DNA from: Candidatus Desantisiibacteriota bacterium
GTDB taxonomy: Bacteria; JACRDZ01
Assembly: GCA_016209155.1 (NCBI GenBank)
Contig: JACQWU010000034.1
Span: 794-10,023 of the forward strand
Length of the DNA stretch: 9,230 bases
Direction of reading: 5' to 3'
Made by a program: the position numbers and the translations under genes. Shown here piece after piece: positions 6,913 through 9,230 of the stretch; position 1 is the stretch's first letter, and every line of letters starts with the position of its first letter. The notes below the pieces were generated by a model. The model worked only from the letters and a program-made list of their open reading frames with translations. It had not been told where the DNA came from and did not search any database.

Positions 6913-6957
6913 AATTGCTTAACAAACCCGCTTTGCAATAATATGAAATTTTTGATG

Positions 6958-7036
6958 TTAACGCAGATTTTTTGGAAGACGTAAAAAAAACGTGCTCCCC
7001 CTCTTTAATTTCAGTTTCAGCTCTAACACTACCTTT
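6958..7036 (-). pseudogene. Relic of a histidine kinase ATPase C-terminus (frameshifted)
   Basis: Read on the minus strand, 7036-7001 encodes KGSVRAETEIKE. After a one-base slip the frame continues to a TAA at 6960-6958 as GSTFFLRLPKNLR. Joined, this matches the end of HATPase_c domains (HGG.V.AESE.G.GSTF.F.LP). The slip sits in a run of five C (6997-7001, five G on the coding strand), where four would restore GAG-GGG-AGC and one frame. The remaining upstream part of the domain (N, G1 and G2 boxes) is absent, so this is a fragment. The intact neighbouring kinase ends differently (TIAIVKLPLKG), so the fragment came from another kinase gene. Recognition is by eye over some 25 residues. Confidence 0.6.
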
Positions 7037-7039
7037 CAA

Positions 7040-7138
7040 CACTTTACCGTTATGTCACAGGATCTTTGCAAACCTCATAATTCAATCATGGGATTTATGG
7101 ATATTATTAATATTTCAGAAATTGAAATAGGGAAATAA
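7040..7138 (+). pseudogene. Relic of a histidine kinase H-box region with His replaced by Gln
   Basis: The plus strand encodes FTVMSQDLCKPHNSIMGF followed by about 13 more residues and a TAA at 7136-7138. This aligns without gaps to the HisKA pattern F.SIIAHDLKNPFNSILGF..LL found in many kinases. The phospho-acceptor His is Gln (CAG at 7058-7060), and the R/K-T/N-P-F/L positions have drifted to C-K-P-H. There is no convincing start or ribosome site, and no dimerisation helix 2 or ATPase follows, so it cannot be a working kinase. It lies head-to-head with the minus-strand ATPase relic, implying rearrangement of one decayed gene or remains of two. Confidence 0.55.
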
Positions 7139-7169
7139 GTCTTTATACCATAGATTTAAAACTTCGATT

Positions 7170-7198
7170 TTGACAAATCAATATCAATAAGCTACTAT
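7170..7198 (+). promoter_or_regulatory. sigma70-type promoter for the HD-GYP regulator
   Basis: The -35 box is a consensus TTGACA (7170-7175), followed after 17 bases by TACTAT (7193-7198), which keeps the key T1, A2, A5 and T6 of the -10. The start would be near 7205. The gene's ribosome site AGGAG (7218-7222) lies seven bases before the ATG at 7230. This indicates that the regulator is transcribed on its own, not only by read-through from the lipoprotein gene. Confidence 0.7.
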
Positions 7199-7229
7199 TA
7201 AATTTAAAGAACAGCACAGGAGAAGCAGC

Positions 7230-9230
7230 ATGAAAATTCTCATAGTGGATGATGATGAAAGCGCAAGAGTATATTTGGAAAGGTTATTAAAAAATAAGGG
7301 GTATGAAGTTGAAAGCGCAATAAATGGCACTATGGCAATGGATAAGATAAATAAATCTCTGCCTGATATTATAATTTCAGATATATTAATGCCTGAAATG
7401 GATGGATTTGAATTTTGCCGGTGGATTAAGTCAAATGAAAGATTTAAGCACATACCTTTTATATTTTACACTGCGGCATATACTGAAAAACTGGATGAAG
7501 AATTGGCTATGTCTATCGGTGCTTCTAAATTTATTTTAAAACCTGTTGAGATAGATACTTTTAGCAGAATTATTGAAGAAGTAATAATACTTAACAAAGA
7601 AAAAAAATTAGCAATACCTGATAAAATCCTCATCAAACATGAAGAATATGAAGAAAAATATTCCCGTATTCTTGTAAAAAAACTTGAAAAAAAAATAAAA
7701 GATTTGGAGCAGACTAAAGAGGCACTAAAAATCAGCGAAGAATTATATCGTATATTTATTAATTCAAGTTCAGATATTGTATTTTTAAAAGATGAAAATT
7801 TAAGACATTTACTGATTAATCAGGCTTATGAAAAGTTTCTATGCAAAACTGAAAATGAGATTATAGGGAAAACGGACTTTGAATTATTATCAAAAGAAAT
7901 AGCGCAAAATTGCATAGAATCCGATTTAAAAGCGTTGGGATCAGAAAAAGTTATAGAAAGTGAAGAAACGGTTGCTGATGCTGTTTATGAAACTCGAAAA
8001 TTTCGAGTGAAACTTAAAAATGGTAAATTTGGTGTAGGCGGGTATATAAGAAATATCACGATTAGAAAAAAAGTGGAAGATGAATTAATAAAATCAAAAA
8101 AATTTATTGAGACAGTATTTGACAGTATAAATATGCTGGTTTCTGTTATTGATATACATAATCATAAAATAGTAAAAGTAAACAAAGCTTTAATAAATGC
8201 ATCAAACTTAAAAGAAGAAGAAATTATTGGAAAAAAATGTTACGAAGTAATTCATAACAGCAATGAACCCTGTAATTCTCCCGAACATAAGTGCCCTTTG
8301 CTGGAGACTTTGAAAACCGGTAATTTCACATCAGTTGAACATATTCACTATGATCAAGATGGAAATAAGATACCTTTTTCTGTGTCAACTTTTCCAATAA
8401 AAAATGAAAAATGCGAAATCTATCAGGTAGTTCATATTGCACATGATATTACTAAAGATAAACAGGCAAAGGAAATGCTGGAGTCAAGTGAAATCCGTTT
8501 TCGCGGCACGTTTGAACAAGCGGCTGTGGGGATTGCTCATGTGGCAACTGACGGTAAGTTTATTTTAGTTAATAATAAGCTATGTGATATTATCGGCTAT
8601 AAACGCGAAGAACTGCTTGAAAAGAAATTTCAAGATATAACACATCCCGATGATATCGGCACTGACCTTGAATATGATAAACAGATGCTTGAAGATAAAA
8701 TAAAAACTTTTTCTTTAGAAAAACGTTATATCCGCAAAGATGCTTCAATTATTTGGGTTAATTTAACTGTATCGTTTGTCCGCGATTCATCAAACGCGCA
8801 AAAATATTTTATTTCTGTAATTGAAGATATTACCAACCGTAAAATAATAGAGGAACAACTCAAAAATAGCTTTGAAAAAATAAATAAAACATTTAATCAG
8901 ACCGTTAGTGCTTTATCGCTAACATCAGAAAACAGGGATCCATATACTACCGGTCATCAAAAGCGCGTTGCGAGATTAGCATGCGCTATTGCTAAAACAA
9001 TGAACTTTTCTGAAGACAGTATTAAGGAAATTCAGATAGCAGGAAATCTTCATGATATTGGAAAAATAAACCTGCCGATAGAGATTCTCACAAAATTAGG
9101 TAAATTAAATGATATCGAAATGGAACTGGTCAGAACGCACGCAGAGACAAGTTATAATATATTAAAAGAAATAGATTTTCCATGGCCGGTTGCAAAAATT
9201 GCGCTGCAGCATCATGAAAGGATTAACGGT
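7230..9230 (+). CDS. Response regulator with three PAS domains and HD-GYP cyclic di-GMP phosphodiesterase (3' end outside window)
   Basis: The visible 667 codons encode a cytoplasmic regulator predicted to hydrolyse cyclic di-GMP. The receiver domain is residues 1-120: D7-D8-D9, phospho-acceptor D51 in SDILMPEMDG, T81 and K104-P105. A coiled coil (about 138-170) leads to PAS1 (about 170-280), PAS2 (about 290-410) and PAS3 (about 420-540), each ending in a typical DIT/NIT-R/K segment. PAS2 contains C337, C348 and C355 in an EPCN...HKCP pattern. The HD-GYP domain begins at about 550, with GHQKRVA (H576), the HD pair H608-D609 in LHDIGK, H637, and HHERING at 661-667. The defining GYP and the remaining C-terminal helices lie beyond the edge. 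No membrane span is seen. The start is fixed by AGGAG seven bases upstream and by the receiver beginning directly at MKILIVDDD. The kinase at 1666 is a possible phospho-donor (inference). Confidence 0.93.
   Translation, partial: MKILIVDDDESARVYLERLLKNKGYEVESAINGTMAMDKINKSLPDIIISDILMPEMDGFEFCRWIKSNERFKHIPFIFYTAAYTEKLDEELAMSIGASKFILKPVEIDTFSRIIEEVIILNKEKKLAIPDKILIKHEEYEEKYSRILVKKLEKKIKDLEQTKEALKISEELYRIFINSSSDIVFLKDENLRHLLINQAYEKFLCKTENEIIGKTDFELLSKEIAQNCIESDLKALGSEKVIESEETVADAVYETRKFRVKLKNGKFGVGGYIRNITIRKKVEDELIKSKKFIETVFDSINMLVSVIDIHNHKIVKVNKALINASNLKEEEIIGKKCYEVIHNSNEPCNSPEHKCPLLETLKTGNFTSVEHIHYDQDGNKIPFSVSTFPIKNEKCEIYQVVHIAHDITKDKQAKEMLESSEIRFRGTFEQAAVGIAHVATDGKFILVNNKLCDIIGYKREELLEKKFQDITHPDDIGTDLEYDKQMLEDKIKTFSLEKRYIRKDASIIWVNLTVSFVRDSSNAQKYFISVIEDITNRKIIEEQLKNSFEKINKTFNQTVSALSLTSENRDPYTTGHQKRVARLACAIAKTMNFSEDSIKEIQIAGNLHDIGKINLPIEILTKLGKLNDIEMELVRTHAETSYNILKEIDFPWPVAKIALQHHERING

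Larger units (their letters stand above)
6913..7229. other. 317-base gap without an intact gene
   Basis: This stretch lies between the HEAT lipoprotein stop and the HD-GYP regulator start. It holds the two histidine kinase relics (6958-7036 minus, 7040-7138 plus), a promoter at 7170-7198 and a ribosome site AGGAG at 7218-7222. No convincing terminator follows the lipoprotein gene: the short arms ATTGC (6914-6918) and GCAAT (6935-6939) are weak and have no T run. Nothing else supportable was found in it. Confidence 0.6.

Noticed and set aside
6914-6939. ATTGC...GCAAT as a terminator for the HEAT gene
   Set aside because: The stem is only five base pairs with a large loop and there is no following T run.
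7184-7453. Minus-strand 89-codon frame at the start of the HD-GYP regulator
   Set aside because: It is antisense to the receiver domain and to a good promoter and ribosome site.
1-9230. CRISPR array, insertion sequence, toxin-antitoxin or defence cassette
   Set aside because: I found no regularly spaced DNA repeats, transposase motifs or small paired toxin-like genes; the only repeated structure is protein-level HEAT periodicity.

Overview
The window is AT-rich bacterial DNA, dense in genes, with adenine runs and A/T-ending codons. A lipobox lipoprotein and a multi-PAS HD-GYP response regulator suggest a diderm, signalling-rich, probably free-living anaerobe-type bacterium (for example the Desulfobacterota, Elusimicrobiota or Spirochaetota sphere). 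Nothing here fixes the phylum, so this is only an inference. The tRNA gene encodes its own CCA end.

Layout. Positions 1-1460 are on the minus strand and hold housekeeping genes. They are the 5' part of ligA (NAD+-dependent DNA ligase, cut by the window edge), a tRNA-Leu(GAG) gene, and a nucleoside phosphorylase/nucleosidase-superfamily gene. The tRNA promoter is tucked into the stop codon of the nucleosidase-like gene. A divergent intergenic region (1461-1665) carries a promoter on each strand. The plus-strand promoter is straddled by a perfect 8-bp inverted repeat that looks like an operator.

From 1666 onward everything intact reads on the plus strand and is signal transduction. First comes a histidine kinase with about seven membrane spans, overlapping by 32 bases with a single-domain receiver protein. 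After a hairpin and a 17-bp palindrome comes a 1080-residue lipoprotein built almost wholly of HEAT/PBS-lyase-type repeats. An approximately 317-base gap without an intact gene follows. It is not empty: it holds two short, oppositely oriented relics of a histidine kinase, an ATPase C-terminus with a frameshift and an H-box with His changed to Gln. After a good sigma70-type promoter comes a receiver-PAS-PAS-PAS-HD-GYP protein, predicted to hydrolyse cyclic di-GMP, which runs off the right edge.

How the parts may work together (inference). The membrane kinase and its overlapping receiver form a two-component pair with no output domain of its own. The nearby HD-GYP protein has both a receiver and an effector domain, so it is the obvious local candidate for output, although it has its own promoter. 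The HEAT lipoprotein may be an envelope scaffold or an input to the kinase; the sequence alone does not show which. I see no mobile element, CRISPR array, toxin-antitoxin pair or obvious defence system. The most distinctive content is the HEAT lipoprotein, the unclassified seven-span sensor and the kinase relics.
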